A stretch of DNA of 26,506 bases from Bathymodiolus brooksi thiotrophic gill symbiont (GCF_903642095.1 NZ_CAHJWD020000501.1:1-26506); one strand, 5' to 3'; shown: positions 14,645 to 23,284, counted from the first letter of the stretch. The notes: a model not told the origin generated them from the letters alone. Translations and numbers: made by a program.

Positions 14645-16111
14645 ATGAAAGACAAATTAAATTTATTTTCATTTAAGGGTAAATATCGGATTTTACATCT
14701 GACTTGGTTTGCTTTTTTTATGTCATTTATGGTATGGCTCAGTCTTGGGCCAATGATGCCCTTTATTCGTGATGCGTTAGGACTGAGCGAACAGCAAGCC
14801 AAAGTGTTGCTGATTTTGAATGTGGCAATGACGATTCCCTCTAGAATTGTGGTTGGAATGTTGGTGGATAAATTCGGCCCTAGAATTATGTTTACTTCTA
14901 TTTTGGTGTTAGGTGGGCTGATATCTATTGCTTTTAGTTGGATGCAAACTTATGAACAACTGGCTTTATTGCGATTTTTATCGGGCTTTATTGGTGCTGG
15001 TTTTGTGGTCGGCATTCGATTGATTTCTGAATGGTTTCCAGCGAAGCAAACAGGTGTTGCCCAAGGCATTTATGGGGGTTGGGGTAATTTTGGCTCTGCT
15101 GGTGCAGCGGTTACTTTGCCTTTTATTGCCAGTAGTTTTGGTGATATTGATGGCTGGCGTTATGCTATTACTATAGCCAGTCTTGTGGCGATTGCGTATG
15201 GTATTTTTTATTATTTTAATGTAACCAATACACCAAAAGGCTCTACCTATTTTAAACCGAAAAAATCAGGTGCAATGGAAGTGAGCAGTTATGCAGATTT
15301 GGCACTTTATATTGTAATGAACATACCGTTATATCTTGCTTTATCGTTGTTAACATGGAAGTTATCACCTAAAGCAATGGGGATGATTTCATCAACTGTG
15401 GAGATTAGCGTTTATGTAACATTGGTTATTATATTTGCTTTTCAAGTGTTGAAAACTTGGCAATTGAATGCTGAGCATTTAAAGGCTGGTGTGCCAAAAC
15501 AACACCGATATAAATTTAAGCAAGTTGCTATTTTAGACTGGGCTTATTTGGTCACTTTTGGCACAGAATTAGCAGTGGTTTCAATTCTTGCTATGTTCTA
15601 TGTTGACTGGTTTGAATTGCCCAAAATCACGGCGGCATTATTGGCAGGTGTTTATCCATTTATCAATCTATTTGCACGACCGGGTGGTGGTTATTTGAGT
15701 GATAAATACGGTAGAAAACTCATTTTAATGGTGGTTTTTACGGGTGTTACCTTGAGTTTTCTAGCCTTAGGCACAGTGGATAGAAGTTGGTCAATTTACC
15801 CAGTGATTGCACTAACCATTGCAGGCGGTATCTTTTCTAAGGCAGGATCAGGTGCTATATTTGCAATGGTGCCACTTATTCAAAGGCGTTTAACTGGGCA
15901 GATTGCAGGTATGGCAGGTGCATTTGGCAATGTGGGTGCAGTGATGTTTTTAACGGTGAATTCCTTGGTAGATTACGACCAATTTTTTATGTTAATTGGC
16001 GTTGTTAGTGGCATTGTGTTAATATTGATTGTGATTTTCTTGGAAGAACCAAAAGGACATATGACAGAAATTTTAGATGATGGCACAGTTGAAATAATCA
16101 AGTTAAATTAA
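14645..16111 (+). CDS. narK: Nitrate/nitrite MFS transporter, NarK/NasA family
   Basis: A 488-residue membrane protein of the nitrate/nitrite porter family with about 12 hydrophobic segments. Seen: the first-helix region FMVWLSLGPMMPFIRDALGL, MFS loop GMLVDKFGPR, the nitrate signature-like GIYGGWGNFGSAGAA near 150, the second-half loop GGYLSDKYGRK, and a second glycine-rich signature MAGAFGNVGAVMF near 425. The arginines expected to contact nitrate are in plausible places (GIRLISEWF and LFARPGGG). AAGGA lies 7 nt before the ATG. It would bring in nitrate and/or nitrite for NirB. Direction and substrate preference cannot be read from sequence. Confidence 0.9.
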   Translation: MKDKLNLFSFKGKYRILHLTWFAFFMSFMVWLSLGPMMPFIRDALGLSEQQAKVLLILNVAMTIPSRIVVGMLVDKFGPRIMFTSILVLGGLISIAFSWMQTYEQLALLRFLSGFIGAGFVVGIRLISEWFPAKQTGVAQGIYGGWGNFGSAGAAVTLPFIASSFGDIDGWRYAITIASLVAIAYGIFYYFNVTNTPKGSTYFKPKKSGAMEVSSYADLALYIVMNIPLYLALSLLTWKLSPKAMGMISSTVEISVYVTLVIIFAFQVLKTWQLNAEHLKAGVPKQHRYKFKQVAILDWAYLVTFGTELAVVSILAMFYVDWFELPKITAALLAGVYPFINLFARPGGGYLSDKYGRKLILMVVFTGVTLSFLALGTVDRSWSIYPVIALTIAGGIFSKAGSGAIFAMVPLIQRRLTGQIAGMAGAFGNVGAVMFLTVNSLVDYDQFFMLIGVVSGIVLILIVIFLEEPKGHMTEILDDGTVEIIKLN

Positions 16112-16113
16112 GT

Positions 16114-17811
16114 ATGAAACAACTGAAAGTTACCGTTCATTTTCATTCTATCGCAGGCATCAAGCCTGAAAATCAAGATGCCTGTGCTTATTATATGCCA
16201 GACAATCAAGCCTTAGAATACAAAGGCATTACCAGCGTTATGGCAGATGGTGTTAGTGCTTGTGATAGAGCATCTGAGGCGAGCAGTTGTTGTGTAAAAG
16301 GTTTTTTGAGTGATTATTATTCAACGCCCGATTCTTGGAGTACAGAGCATGCAGCGGTTAAAGTAATTTCAGCGCTTAATAATTGGCTGCATTCACAATC
16401 TGCTCGTGCAGGTGAAGAATCTTCAATGCTATCAACACTCAGTGTTTTTATCGCCAAATCCAATACGGCACATATTTTTCATGTGGGCGATTCTCGTATT
16501 TATCGCTACCGTCATGGCAAATTAACGCAGTTGACCAAAGACCATGTGTTAAATGTTAATAAGAAAAAAACTTATCTCTCAAGGGCAATTGGCTTTGATT
16601 TAAGAGTTAGTGTGGACTATCAAACTTTTGATATGCAGGCACAAGATTTGTTTTTATTGACCACCGATGGTGTGCATGATGTGCTAAACAAGGAAACTTT
16701 ACAGGCGTGTTTAAGGGAAAAATCCAATTGCAAAGATTTGGTTGAAAAAGCCATGGAAGCTGGGTCTCAGGATAATATTTCGGCAATGATTTGCCAAGTG
16801 GAGCAATTGCCTGAAAAAAATTTAGATGAAGCCTTTGATGAATTAACCCAAAAACCAGTGCCACCTGATTTGGAAAAAGGGATGAAAATTAACGGCTTTG
16901 AGGTAGAGTCGTTGCTGGTGTCTAGTGCAAAAATTCAATTGTATTTGGCAAAAAATATTGCCACAGGGGAATTGGTTGCACTAAAAACACCTTCAGTTAA
17001 TTTTGAAGACGACACTCAATATTTACAATATTTTATGTATGAGCAGTGGGTTGGGCAGCGTATTCAAAGTCCAAATGTGGTTAAAATTCATAAATCTAAT
17101 GCACAAGATAAATTCCTTGCGTATGCAATGGAATACATTAAAGGGCAAACGCTCAGACAATGGATAGATGAAAATCCATCACCAGATATGAATGTTGTGC
17201 TAAGTATTGTCAAGCAAATTGTTAGCGGTATTAGAGCATTTCACAGGCAAGAAATGCTACATTGTGATTTAAAGCCAGAAAATATCATGATAGATAAAAT
17301 TGGACAAATCAAATTGATTGATTTTGGCTCTGCCAAAATCGCAGGGGTAGTGGAATTGGTAAGCCCCATTCACACCAAAAATAATCAAGGCACACAAGGT
17401 TATACCGCCCCTGAGGTAATTTTGCAAGATGAAGTATCGCAAGCATCAGACCAGTTTAGTTTAGGTGTGATTGTGTATGAAATGTTGGCAGGTTGTTTGC
17501 CTTATGAAGATAAATTGGACAAGAATTTGACGGATAAAAAAGTATCTAAGTTGTCGTATAACTCTATCCTCAGATGCGACCCTCATGTGCCGATTTGGAT
17601 TGATGGTGCAGTGCAAAAAGCCTGTTGTTTAAACAAAGCAGAACGCTATGAAGTGTTGAGTGAATTTTTGTATGATTTGTCACATCCCAATCAGGCATTA
17701 TTCAACACAAAAGAAGTGCTTAAGCCCGAAGTTGTATCAAAAACCTATCGCTTGTTAATCGCCTTATCGTTTTCACTCAATATTGTTTTATTGTTATTAT
17801 TGGTTCGTTAG
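16114..17811 (+). CDS. PP2C phosphatase-Ser/Thr protein kinase fusion, membrane-tethered
   Basis: A 565-residue bifunctional signalling protein. The N-terminal PP2C domain (about 1-235) keeps metal-binding motifs: ENQD, MADGVS (D45, G46), VGDSRIYRY (D126), TTDGVHD (D185) and DNIS (D220). The kinase domain (about 255-530) has the ATP lysine K291 (ALK), the catalytic loop HCDLKPEN (D385, K387, N390), DFG at 403-405 and APE at 432-434. The arginine of HRD is replaced by Cys, and the glycine-rich loop is degenerate (LLVSSAKIQLYL). One hydrophobic helix ends the protein (about 547-564), placing the enzyme on the inner face of the membrane. It begins 2 nt after narK. From memory, a similar kinase gene lies between nirB and nasA in Pseudomonas aeruginosa (PA1782). 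Its targets are unknown. Confidence 0.88.
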   Translation: MKQLKVTVHFHSIAGIKPENQDACAYYMPDNQALEYKGITSVMADGVSACDRASEASSCCVKGFLSDYYSTPDSWSTEHAAVKVISALNNWLHSQSARAGEESSMLSTLSVFIAKSNTAHIFHVGDSRIYRYRHGKLTQLTKDHVLNVNKKKTYLSRAIGFDLRVSVDYQTFDMQAQDLFLLTTDGVHDVLNKETLQACLREKSNCKDLVEKAMEAGSQDNISAMICQVEQLPEKNLDEAFDELTQKPVPPDLEKGMKINGFEVESLLVSSAKIQLYLAKNIATGELVALKTPSVNFEDDTQYLQYFMYEQWVGQRIQSPNVVKIHKSNAQDKFLAYAMEYIKGQTLRQWIDENPSPDMNVVLSIVKQIVSGIRAFHRQEMLHCDLKPENIMIDKIGQIKLIDFGSAKIAGVVELVSPIHTKNNQGTQGYTAPEVILQDEVSQASDQFSLGVIVYEMLAGCLPYEDKLDKNLTDKKVSKLSYNSILRCDPHVPIWIDGAVQKACCLNKAERYEVLSEFLYDLSHPNQALFNTKEVLKPEVVSKTYRLLIALSFSLNIVLLLLLVR

Positions 17812-17829
17812 AAAAAAAATAGGTTATTT

Positions 17830-17883
17830 GAGACCTTTGCATAAATATGAATAATTATCAAAAATCCACTTTTTACCAATTTG
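17830..17883 (+). repeat. MITE-like repeat, copy R3
   Basis: Begins GAGACCTTTGCATAAATATG and runs through ATCAAAAATCCACTTTTTACC. Over about 54 bp it aligns with the minus strand of 19717-19772, with most differences being transitions and a 1-bp gap. It lies between the convergent kinase-phosphatase and pdxB genes. No second inverted arm as clear as in copy R2 is seen, though TTGAATTT follows. No coding potential. Confidence 0.65.
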
Positions 17884-17962
17884 ACAAAAATTGAATTTAC
17901 CCTATCAAAAATAAAGAGATTGAAATCAAATTGTTTTCTTATGGGTATGTGTAACAAACCAG

Positions 17963-19000
17963 TTAAGCCATTGGTAATTTGGTTTGACTGTGGTAATGAT
18001 GCCATTCATAGCGAATAGGGTAGTTTCGGCGATAGGTTTCAAAATTGTTGAGGTTTTGAATGGCGTTTGTGTCTTGTTGAAAATCATAGATTTCAGTTAG
18101 AGTGTCTTTTAAATTTTTTTGGTCAACAGACAGGCTACCGGGATTAATTAAATGTTTAATATCTTCGTTTTGTGTTATGTTTAAAAAATCACATAATGTT
18201 TGATATACCATAAAACTGCCCATAAATTTAGCGTCAACTGAATGTCCAGCGATGTGTGGTGTTGCCCAATACGCATTTTTTTGTAGTGTTTGATTGATAT
18301 TGGGTTCATTTTCCCAGCAGTCAATAATATTTTCAAGTGTGCTGGTTTTTTGCCAAATTTCCTCCTTGATAACCCCACCTCGTGCGGCATTAAAAAGGAT
18401 GGTTTTTTTGCTAATATGATGAAAATTATTTTCATTTAATAATTGATAAGAAGGGTGTTTTCCATCAAACGAAAGTGGCGTGTGGAATGACACTATATCT
18501 GCACTTAATGCACTGTTTAAATCTACAAAATGAGGTAAATCCTCTTGGTCTTGTCGTGGCGGGTCATTTAGTAGGGTTTTAATGCCTAATAATTCGGCTT
18601 TAGCGGCAAGCCTTGAGCCAACATTGCCAACACCAATAATGCCTAGGGTTTTATTGCGATAATCAAAACTGTGTTTGTCTGCCAGATTGACAATGGCACT
18701 GATGACAAATTCTGCCACTGCCATGGCGTTACAACCTTGGGCTGAAAAAAATGCAATATTATTGCCTTTTAGATAATTCTGGTCAATATGATCTAATCCA
18801 GCCACTGTTGAGCCTACAAACTTAATGCAAGATCCTGCCAGTAGTTTTTCATCAACACGAGTGCGAGAACGCACAATAAGCACATCGGCATTTTTTACAG
18901 AATTGGCGTTAATATCACGCCCAGCCATGGGGGTAATGTTACCAAAATCACCAAATATTTTTTCGTATGCATAACATGCGTCATCTATTATTAACTTCAT
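17963..19000 (-). CDS. pdxB: Erythronate-4-phosphate dehydrogenase PdxB
   Basis: A 345-residue NAD-dependent enzyme of the deoxyxylulose-5-phosphate-dependent vitamin B6 pathway, oxidising 4-phosphoerythronate. Seen: [22 protein letters not shown], Rossmann motif GVGNVGSRL, and the dehydrogenase catalytic set: Arg in NAARGG, Glu in CWENEP and His in TPHIAGHS. I used the ATG at 18998-19000, giving MKLIIDD as in other PdxB; a GTG at 19006 would overlap ung. The start is 2 nt after the ung stop, so the two are probably coupled. The C-terminus is not long but fits the PdxB-specific dimerisation tail. Confidence 0.93.
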   Translation of the reverse strand: MKLIIDDACYAYEKIFGDFGNITPMAGRDINANSVKNADVLIVRSRTRVDEKLLAGSCIKFVGSTVAGLDHIDQNYLKGNNIAFFSAQGCNAMAVAEFVISAIVNLADKHSFDYRNKTLGIIGVGNVGSRLAAKAELLGIKTLLNDPPRQDQEDLPHFVDLNSALSADIVSFHTPLSFDGKHPSYQLLNENNFHHISKKTILFNAARGGVIKEEIWQKTSTLENIIDCWENEPNINQTLQKNAYWATPHIAGHSVDAKFMGSFMVYQTLCDFLNITQNEDIKHLINPGSLSVDQKNLKDTLTEIYDFQQDTNAIQNLNNFETYRRNYPIRYEWHHYHSQTKLPMA

Positions 19001-19002
19001 TT

Positions 19003-19656
19003 TCACCAGTTTATTGTTTTTTGATGGTGCGTTTTAAGGTATTCGTTGGTTTTAGAAAAATGTTTACAGCCAAAAAAGCCTTTGTGTGCTGAGAAAGGAG
19101 AAGGGTGAGTGGCACTTAATATCAAGTGTTTATCTGGGTCAATCAGTGCTACTTTTTGCTGGGCATACGCGCCCCATAACAAAAATACTACCTGTTGTTT
19201 TTGTGCACTGATAATGTCAATAATCCCATCGGTAAAGTCTATCCAGCCTGATTTTGCGTGAGAACTGGGGGCGTTTTTTTCTACGGTTAAAGCACTGTTG
19301 AGTAACAACACGCCTTGCGTTGCCCAGCGTTCAAGATTGCCACTGGTATGAGGCTCAATATTGAGGTCTAATGTCAATTCTTTGTAAATATTTCTCAGAG
19401 AAGAGGGTATTGCCACGCCATTAGGCACAGAAAAACTTAGGCCATGTGCTTGCCCATCGCCATGGTAGGGGTCTTGCCCCAAAATCACTACCTTAACTTC
19501 ATTAAATGGCGTTAATTCAAAGGCCTTAAACCAATTGTCAGAGTGAGGGAAGATGGTTTTATTGGCTTGTTTTTGTTGTTGTAGAAAAGTTCTTAGGTTT
19601 TGTGCGGATTTACTTGCTAATAAAGTGGTAATTTGGGGGTGCCATTTTTTAATCAT
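19003..19656 (-). CDS. ung: Uracil-DNA glycosylase, family 1
   Basis: A 217-residue repair enzyme that removes uracil from DNA. Seen: the water-activating loop GQDPYHG with catalytic D62, the uracil-binding segment [15 protein letters not shown] near 117-125 and the DNA-intercalation motif [10 protein letters not shown] with H184. AGAGG lies 5 nt before the ATG, so the start is well supported. It precedes pdxB on the minus strand. Upstream is MITE-like copy R4, so its promoter must lie in 19657-19716 or inside the repeat. Confidence 0.95.
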   Translation of the reverse strand: MIKKWHPQITTLLASKSAQNLRTFLQQQKQANKTIFPHSDNWFKAFELTPFNEVKVVILGQDPYHGDGQAHGLSFSVPNGVAIPSSLRNIYKELTLDLNIEPHTSGNLERWATQGVLLLNSALTVEKNAPSSHAKSGWIDFTDGIIDIISAQKQQVVFLLWGAYAQQKVALIDPDKHLILSATHPSPFSAHKGFFGCKHFSKTNEYLKTHHQKTINW

Positions 19657-19716
19657 AGAAACCTCTGTGTCAATAGATTAGTAAAATAGGGCTGCTGGAT
19701 GTCGCTAGAAAAGTTA

Positions 19717-19772
19717 CCAAGTAGGTGAAAAGTGAATTTTTGATGATTGTTCATAATTTACACAAAAGCCTC
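19717..19772 (-). repeat. MITE-like repeat, copy R4
   Basis: Read on the minus strand from 19772: GAGGCTTTTGTGTAAATTAT, then ATCAAAAATTCACTTTTCACC, then TACTTGG. It matches copy R3 at 17830 over its whole length and the reverse reading of copy R2 at 11192-11268. It begins exactly one base from the stop of the thioredoxin-like gene (19773), a position typical of repeats that insert at gene ends. Confidence 0.65.
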
Positions 19773-20273
19773 TTATAAGCCAGTCCACCAGAGTCGCATT
19801 TTATAGCCAAGTGTTGTTACATAGCCCACTTCAACAAACTGAATACGACCTTCAGGGTTGATGAAAAAGCTACTTGGTGTGGCATGCACACCAAATAACT
19901 TAGCCAAATAACCAGAATTGTCATTAATGATATTATCAAGACGCATATTGTGTTTATTGGCATACTTTATTAACTCAGCATCTGTGCCTGATTGCATGGC
20001 AATATTAAGCACTTTGTGATCTTTGCCTAGTGCCTGAATGTTGTCATTTTCAAGTGCACAAATGCTACACCAAGTTGCCCAAAAATGTATTAGCACGGCT
20101 TGATTGGGCAAAGGTTTGCTATTAATGGTTGCACCACTTAAAGTTTTGGAGGTGAAACTTGGCACCATGCCAGTAGTTAAATCTTGTTGTTGCCACGCAC
20201 GAACAACAAAAACGGCTAAAATAACCATCATAAATTGCATAAGGGTTTTACGGGAAGGTCTCTTAATATTCAT
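19773..20273 (-). CDS. Membrane-anchored TlpA/ScsD-like thioredoxin
   Basis: A 166-residue thiol-disulfide protein held in the inner membrane by one N-terminal helix (about 11-25), with the domain facing the periplasm. Seen: WATWCSIC active site (C69, C72) and the loop ATPSSFFI carrying the cis-proline typical of thioredoxin folds. The family (TlpA, ResA, DsbE, ScsD) handles disulfide exchange in cytochrome c maturation or copper/redox stress. The short insert and the spacing after the CxxC look most like ScsD, but that is tentative. No ribosome-binding site is evident and TATAAT lies only 8-13 nt before the ATG (minus strand of 20281-20286), so translation may be nearly leaderless or start further in. 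It is divergent from tpm across 42 nt. Confidence 0.85.
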   Translation of the reverse strand: MNIKRPSRKTLMQFMMVILAVFVVRAWQQQDLTTGMVPSFTSKTLSGATINSKPLPNQAVLIHFWATWCSICALENDNIQALGKDHKVLNIAMQSGTDAELIKYANKHNMRLDNIINDNSGYLAKLFGVHATPSSFFINPEGRIQFVEVGYVTTLGYKMRLWWTGL

Positions 20274-20315
20274 ATTACATATTATAAAGGATAATAATCA
20301 CTAAGGAAAATAACG

Positions 20316-20963
20316 ATGACAGATTGGATACAGCGTTGGAAAAATGGAGAAACAGGTTGGCACAAGGAGGTAACGAATAGCAAACTAGTGGAATTTATTG
20401 ACAGTTTGAAATTACAAGTAGGCGGGACAGTGTTTGTGCCATTGTGTGGTAAAAGTTACGATATGATATATTTGTTAAAACAAGGCTATAAAGTGGTTGC
20501 TGTAGAGTTAAGCGTTTTGGCAATTGAGGCTTTTTTTAACGAAAATGTGATGGCATACACTGTGCAGAAAGCCGAGAAATTTAGTGTTTATAATGCAGAT
20601 AATATCCGTATTTTTTGTGGTGATTATTTTGATCTTGATGCCAGTCATTTAAGTGAAGTTGACGCTGTATATGATAGAGGGTCGTTAATTGCATTGCCTG
20701 CGGATTTGAGGGTAAAATATGCACAGCATTTGCATACTATAATATTAAATGGCTGTCGGGTGTTGTTGTTGACACTAAATTACCCGCAATCACAGATAGA
20801 CGGGCCTCCTTTTTCGGTAAGTGAAGCGGAAGTAAATTCACTTTTTTTGGGATTTGAGTGTCAACAGTTGCAGTGTTTTGATGACATTAAGAATGAACCT
20901 AAGTTTCAAAAAGCGAAGGTTGATTTTGTTGAAAAAGCAACATATTGTTTGCGTAAAAAATAA
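20316..20963 (+). CDS. tpm: Thiopurine S-methyltransferase (TPMT) family
   Basis: A 215-residue SAM-dependent methyltransferase. Seen: WIQRWKNGETGWH at the N-terminus, the SAM motif VFVPLCGKSYDM near 39-50, VAVELS near 62-67, FCGDYFDLD near 102-110, VYDRGSLIALP near 119-129 and the GPPFSV signature near 166. Length matches bacterial TPMT (about 215-220). In bacteria, relatives methylate selenium or tellurium species as well as thiopurines; the natural substrate here is unknown. AAGGA stands 8 nt before the ATG. It is the first gene of the long plus-strand run to 26298. Confidence 0.92.
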   Translation: MTDWIQRWKNGETGWHKEVTNSKLVEFIDSLKLQVGGTVFVPLCGKSYDMIYLLKQGYKVVAVELSVLAIEAFFNENVMAYTVQKAEKFSVYNADNIRIFCGDYFDLDASHLSEVDAVYDRGSLIALPADLRVKYAQHLHTIILNGCRVLLLTLNYPQSQIDGPPFSVSEAEVNSLFLGFECQQLQCFDDIKNEPKFQKAKVDFVEKATYCLRKK

Positions 20964-20972
20964 AAGGAAAAA

Positions 20973-21287
20973 ATGGAAAAGAAAATGAAAGGTAAAGTTG
21001 CTCAGTTTGGCACTAAGGGTTATGGGTTTATTGCAGGTGATGATGGTGAGAAATATTTTGTACATCAAAAAAATGTTTTTAACCAGTCTCGTTTAAAGTT
21101 AGGTGCGCGTGTTGTTTTCAATGCTAAAAATTCTGAAAAAGGCTGGGTGGCATTGCATGTTGCTTTAGAAAAAAATACTAAAATCTTCGCTTCTAAGTCT
21201 AAGCCGTTATCAAATGGCACAGTAAAGACTATGTTTGCTATTTTATTTATTACTCAAATTGCAGTTATTTACAAAGTATTCAGTTAA
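20973..21287 (+). CDS. Cold-shock-domain protein with C-terminal membrane helix
   Basis: A 104-residue protein. Residues 5-66 form a cold-shock (OB-fold) domain: RNP1-like KGYGFIAGDDG (15-25), RNP2-like KYFVH (27-31), then LGARVVFNA and KGWVALHV. A hydrophobic helix (about 86-101) ends it with four short residues outside. Free Csp proteins are about 70 residues and soluble; the tail would tether a nucleic-acid-binding domain to the membrane. It resembles the CSD-DUF1294 architecture with a shortened membrane part. AAGGA precedes the ATG. Its stop overlaps the next start by one base (TAATG). Confidence 0.8.
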   Translation: MEKKMKGKVAQFGTKGYGFIAGDDGEKYFVHQKNVFNQSRLKLGARVVFNAKNSEKGWVALHVALEKNTKIFASKSKPLSNGTVKTMFAILFITQIAVIYKVFS

Positions 21288-21892
21288 TGAAAAAATTGCT
21301 GTTTGTTGCCTTGCTTTCATTGATACTTTTTGGGTGTTTTTCAACGCCTGCGATAACAGTAAATAACATCTGTCATTTGTTAGATGAAGAAGTTAGCTGG
21401 TATCAAGCAGTTAAAGCCAGTGAGAAAAAATATGGCGTGCCTATGCATGTGCAATTAGCAATTATGTATCAAGAGTCAAATTTTAAGTCAGACGCACAAC
21501 CCCCAAGGAGTAAATTATTTGGCATTGTGCCGTGGTCTAGACCAACCAGTGCTTATGGTTTTTCACAGGCAGTAGATGCAACTTGGGACTGGTATCAACA
21601 AAGCACAGGTAATCCTGATGCCGATCGTGGTGATTTTGCCGATTCTATAGATTTTGTGGGCTGGTATTTGAATAAATCCAGTAAACTTTCTGGTATTGCT
21701 AAATCAGATGCTTATTACCAGTATCTTGCTTATCATGAAGGACATGGTGGCTTTAATCGCAAAACGCATAACAGCAAACCTTGGCTTAAAAGGGTTGCTA
21801 AAAAAGTAGCCAGTAATGCCAAACGATACCAGCGACAATTAACACTATGCTCTGCACAATTGGATAAAAACAGCGTTTGGAGTTTCTTTTAA
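21287..21892 (+). CDS. Lytic transglycosylase-like lipoprotein (SLT domain)
   Basis: A 201-residue predicted outer-membrane lipoprotein that cleaves peptidoglycan. Seen: signal peptide with lipobox LFGC (C17), the SLT catalytic segment YQESNF with Glu63, the family GxxQ-like motif in AYGFSQA, and a later YLAYHEG motif. The fold after the catalytic Glu fits the family 1 SLT group, with an insertion (RSKLFGIVPWSRP) between the catalytic helix and the next motif. It overlaps both neighbours by one base (TAATG at each end), so it is translationally coupled within the run. Confidence 0.85.
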   Translation: MKKLLFVALLSLILFGCFSTPAITVNNICHLLDEEVSWYQAVKASEKKYGVPMHVQLAIMYQESNFKSDAQPPRSKLFGIVPWSRPTSAYGFSQAVDATWDWYQQSTGNPDADRGDFADSIDFVGWYLNKSSKLSGIAKSDAYYQYLAYHEGHGGFNRKTHNSKPWLKRVAKKVASNAKRYQRQLTLCSAQLDKNSVWSFF

Positions 21893-22188
21893 TGTGGGTA
21901 AAGGCGCTAGATTCTACGCCCAAAGAAGGCACCATGTTAAAAGCAACAGTTGAAGGTAACAAAGTATTTGTAACACTCAATAACGGCTTATTGTATGCGG
22001 CGGATAATCGATGCCCCCACGAGGACATTGAATTAACGCTGGGTTGCTTAAAAGGCAATCGAATTAAATGTTCGTTACATGGGTTTAGCTTTGATTTGAC
22101 CACGGGAAACAGTTCGCAAGTGGATGTTGATGATTTGCGTGTTTATCCTGTTAAACAAGAAAATAATAAAATTTATATTAATATTTAA
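21892..22188 (+). CDS. Rieske [2Fe-2S] ferredoxin (NirD- or dioxygenase-type)
   Basis: A 98-residue soluble electron carrier with a complete Rieske site: CPH (C41, H43) and CSLH (C60, H63), separated by 16 residues, and no membrane segment. I used the ATG at 21892, which overlaps the preceding stop (TAATG) and has GGAG about 9 nt upstream; an in-frame TTG at 21877 would lie inside the transglycosylase gene. The size and motif suit both ferredoxins of aromatic-ring oxygenases and the Rieske-type NirD/NasE small subunit of nitrite reductase. No oxygenase is nearby, and nirB at 12248 lacks its small subunit, so a NirD role is possible but unproven. Confidence 0.87.
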   Translation: MWVKALDSTPKEGTMLKATVEGNKVFVTLNNGLLYAADNRCPHEDIELTLGCLKGNRIKCSLHGFSFDLTTGNSSQVDVDDLRVYPVKQENNKIYINI

Positions 22189-22192
22189 AATA

Positions 22193-23257
22193 ATGAAAAC
22201 TTCTCAAACATTAATGCATTCAATTATTCAGCGTATAGCAACAGGGCCTGATTTAAGTAAAAATATCGATCTTGAAGAGGCTAAAGCAGGTATGCAAGGT
22301 ATATTGCGTGGCGAAATTGACGATGTGCAATCGGCTATCTTTTTGATTGCTTTGCGGATGAAGCGAGAAACCATGGACGAGAACGAAGGTATTTTAGCGG
22401 CCATTCTTGCAGAGAGCGATAGGCAACAGGTTGAGGTGGATGAGTTAGTGGATTTGGGCGACCCTTATAGTGGCTATAATCGCTCTATTCCCGTGTCATC
22501 ATTTTTACCGCCTTTGTTGGCTGAGCTTGGGTTGCCCACAATTATTCATGGATTGGATGGTGTGTCGCCAAAGTTTGGATTGACTCATCGCCATATTAAC
22601 GAGGCTTTGGGTTTGGATGTTAATCATTCAACTGCACAAGCAAAAACTCGATTAGAAACCCCATCAATTGGCTGGAGTTATATTGACCAAGCCAATTATT
22701 GCCAAGGTCTGCATGACTTGGTGCCACTGCGTGGTAGATTGATTAAACGCACTGTGATTAATACTGTAGAAACGCTGATTGCACCTTTGCGTGGCAAAAT
22801 CACACACTCAATTTTGGGCTATGTGCACAAACCTTATCCGCCGATTTATGCGCATTTGGTGAACGCCAGTGGCATGGACAGTGCATTATTGGTGCGTGGC
22901 GTTGAAGGTGGGGTAATTCCTTCGCTTCGTCAAAAAGGATTGATGATTTCTTACCAAGGTTTAACTGAGCAAGGTAGGGTGGATATTGACCCTAAATCGC
23001 TCGGCATTGAGCAAACATTGCGTGCAATTGCGTTTCCTGAAGGGTTGAGTGTTGAAAATGACATTGAAAAATTGGCAAATTATACAGTTGACTTGGGCAA
23101 AGCAGCGCTTTCAGGGGAAAAAGGGCTGTTTTATGATGGCTTGGTTTTGGCTGCAAGTTTGGTTTTATGGCATACTAAAAAAGCCACTTCATTAGTTGAG
23201 GCCGCTGAAATAATAAAAGCGACTTTGGATTCTGGTGCAGTGTTAAAGCGTTTATAA
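22193..23257 (+). CDS. TrpD-like (glycosyl transferase family 3) protein, substrate unknown
   Basis: A 354-residue protein with the two-domain layout of anthranilate phosphoribosyltransferase: an N-terminal helical part (IDDVQSAIFLIALRMKRET near 41-59) and an alpha/beta domain. The PRPP-binding GTGGD loop is replaced by DLGDPYSGYNR, and the GxDE motif by SGMDSALLV, so it is probably not a tryptophan enzyme. It keeps PTIIHGLDGVSPKFGLTH and PLRGRLIKRTVINTVETL. It is related in these traits to the TrpD2/YbiB group, where nucleic-acid binding has been reported. ATG at 22193 is 4 nt after the Rieske stop. It is followed after 27 nt by a DoxX-like gene. Confidence 0.8.
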   Translation: MKTSQTLMHSIIQRIATGPDLSKNIDLEEAKAGMQGILRGEIDDVQSAIFLIALRMKRETMDENEGILAAILAESDRQQVEVDELVDLGDPYSGYNRSIPVSSFLPPLLAELGLPTIIHGLDGVSPKFGLTHRHINEALGLDVNHSTAQAKTRLETPSIGWSYIDQANYCQGLHDLVPLRGRLIKRTVINTVETLIAPLRGKITHSILGYVHKPYPPIYAHLVNASGMDSALLVRGVEGGVIPSLRQKGLMISYQGLTEQGRVDIDPKSLGIEQTLRAIAFPEGLSVENDIEKLANYTVDLGKAALSGEKGLFYDGLVLAASLVLWHTKKATSLVEAAEIIKATLDSGAVLKRL

Positions 23258-23284
23258 TTACATTTTAAATAAAACACAAAAAAT

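Noticed and set aside
19001..19006. GTG start for pdxB two codons upstream
   Set aside because: It overlaps the ung stop, and the ATG at 19000 gives the MK-hydrophobic-DD start typical of PdxB.
22193..23257. Calling the TrpD-like gene trpD of the tryptophan pathway
   Set aside because: The PRPP-binding GTGGD and the DE metal motif are missing and no other trp gene is nearby.
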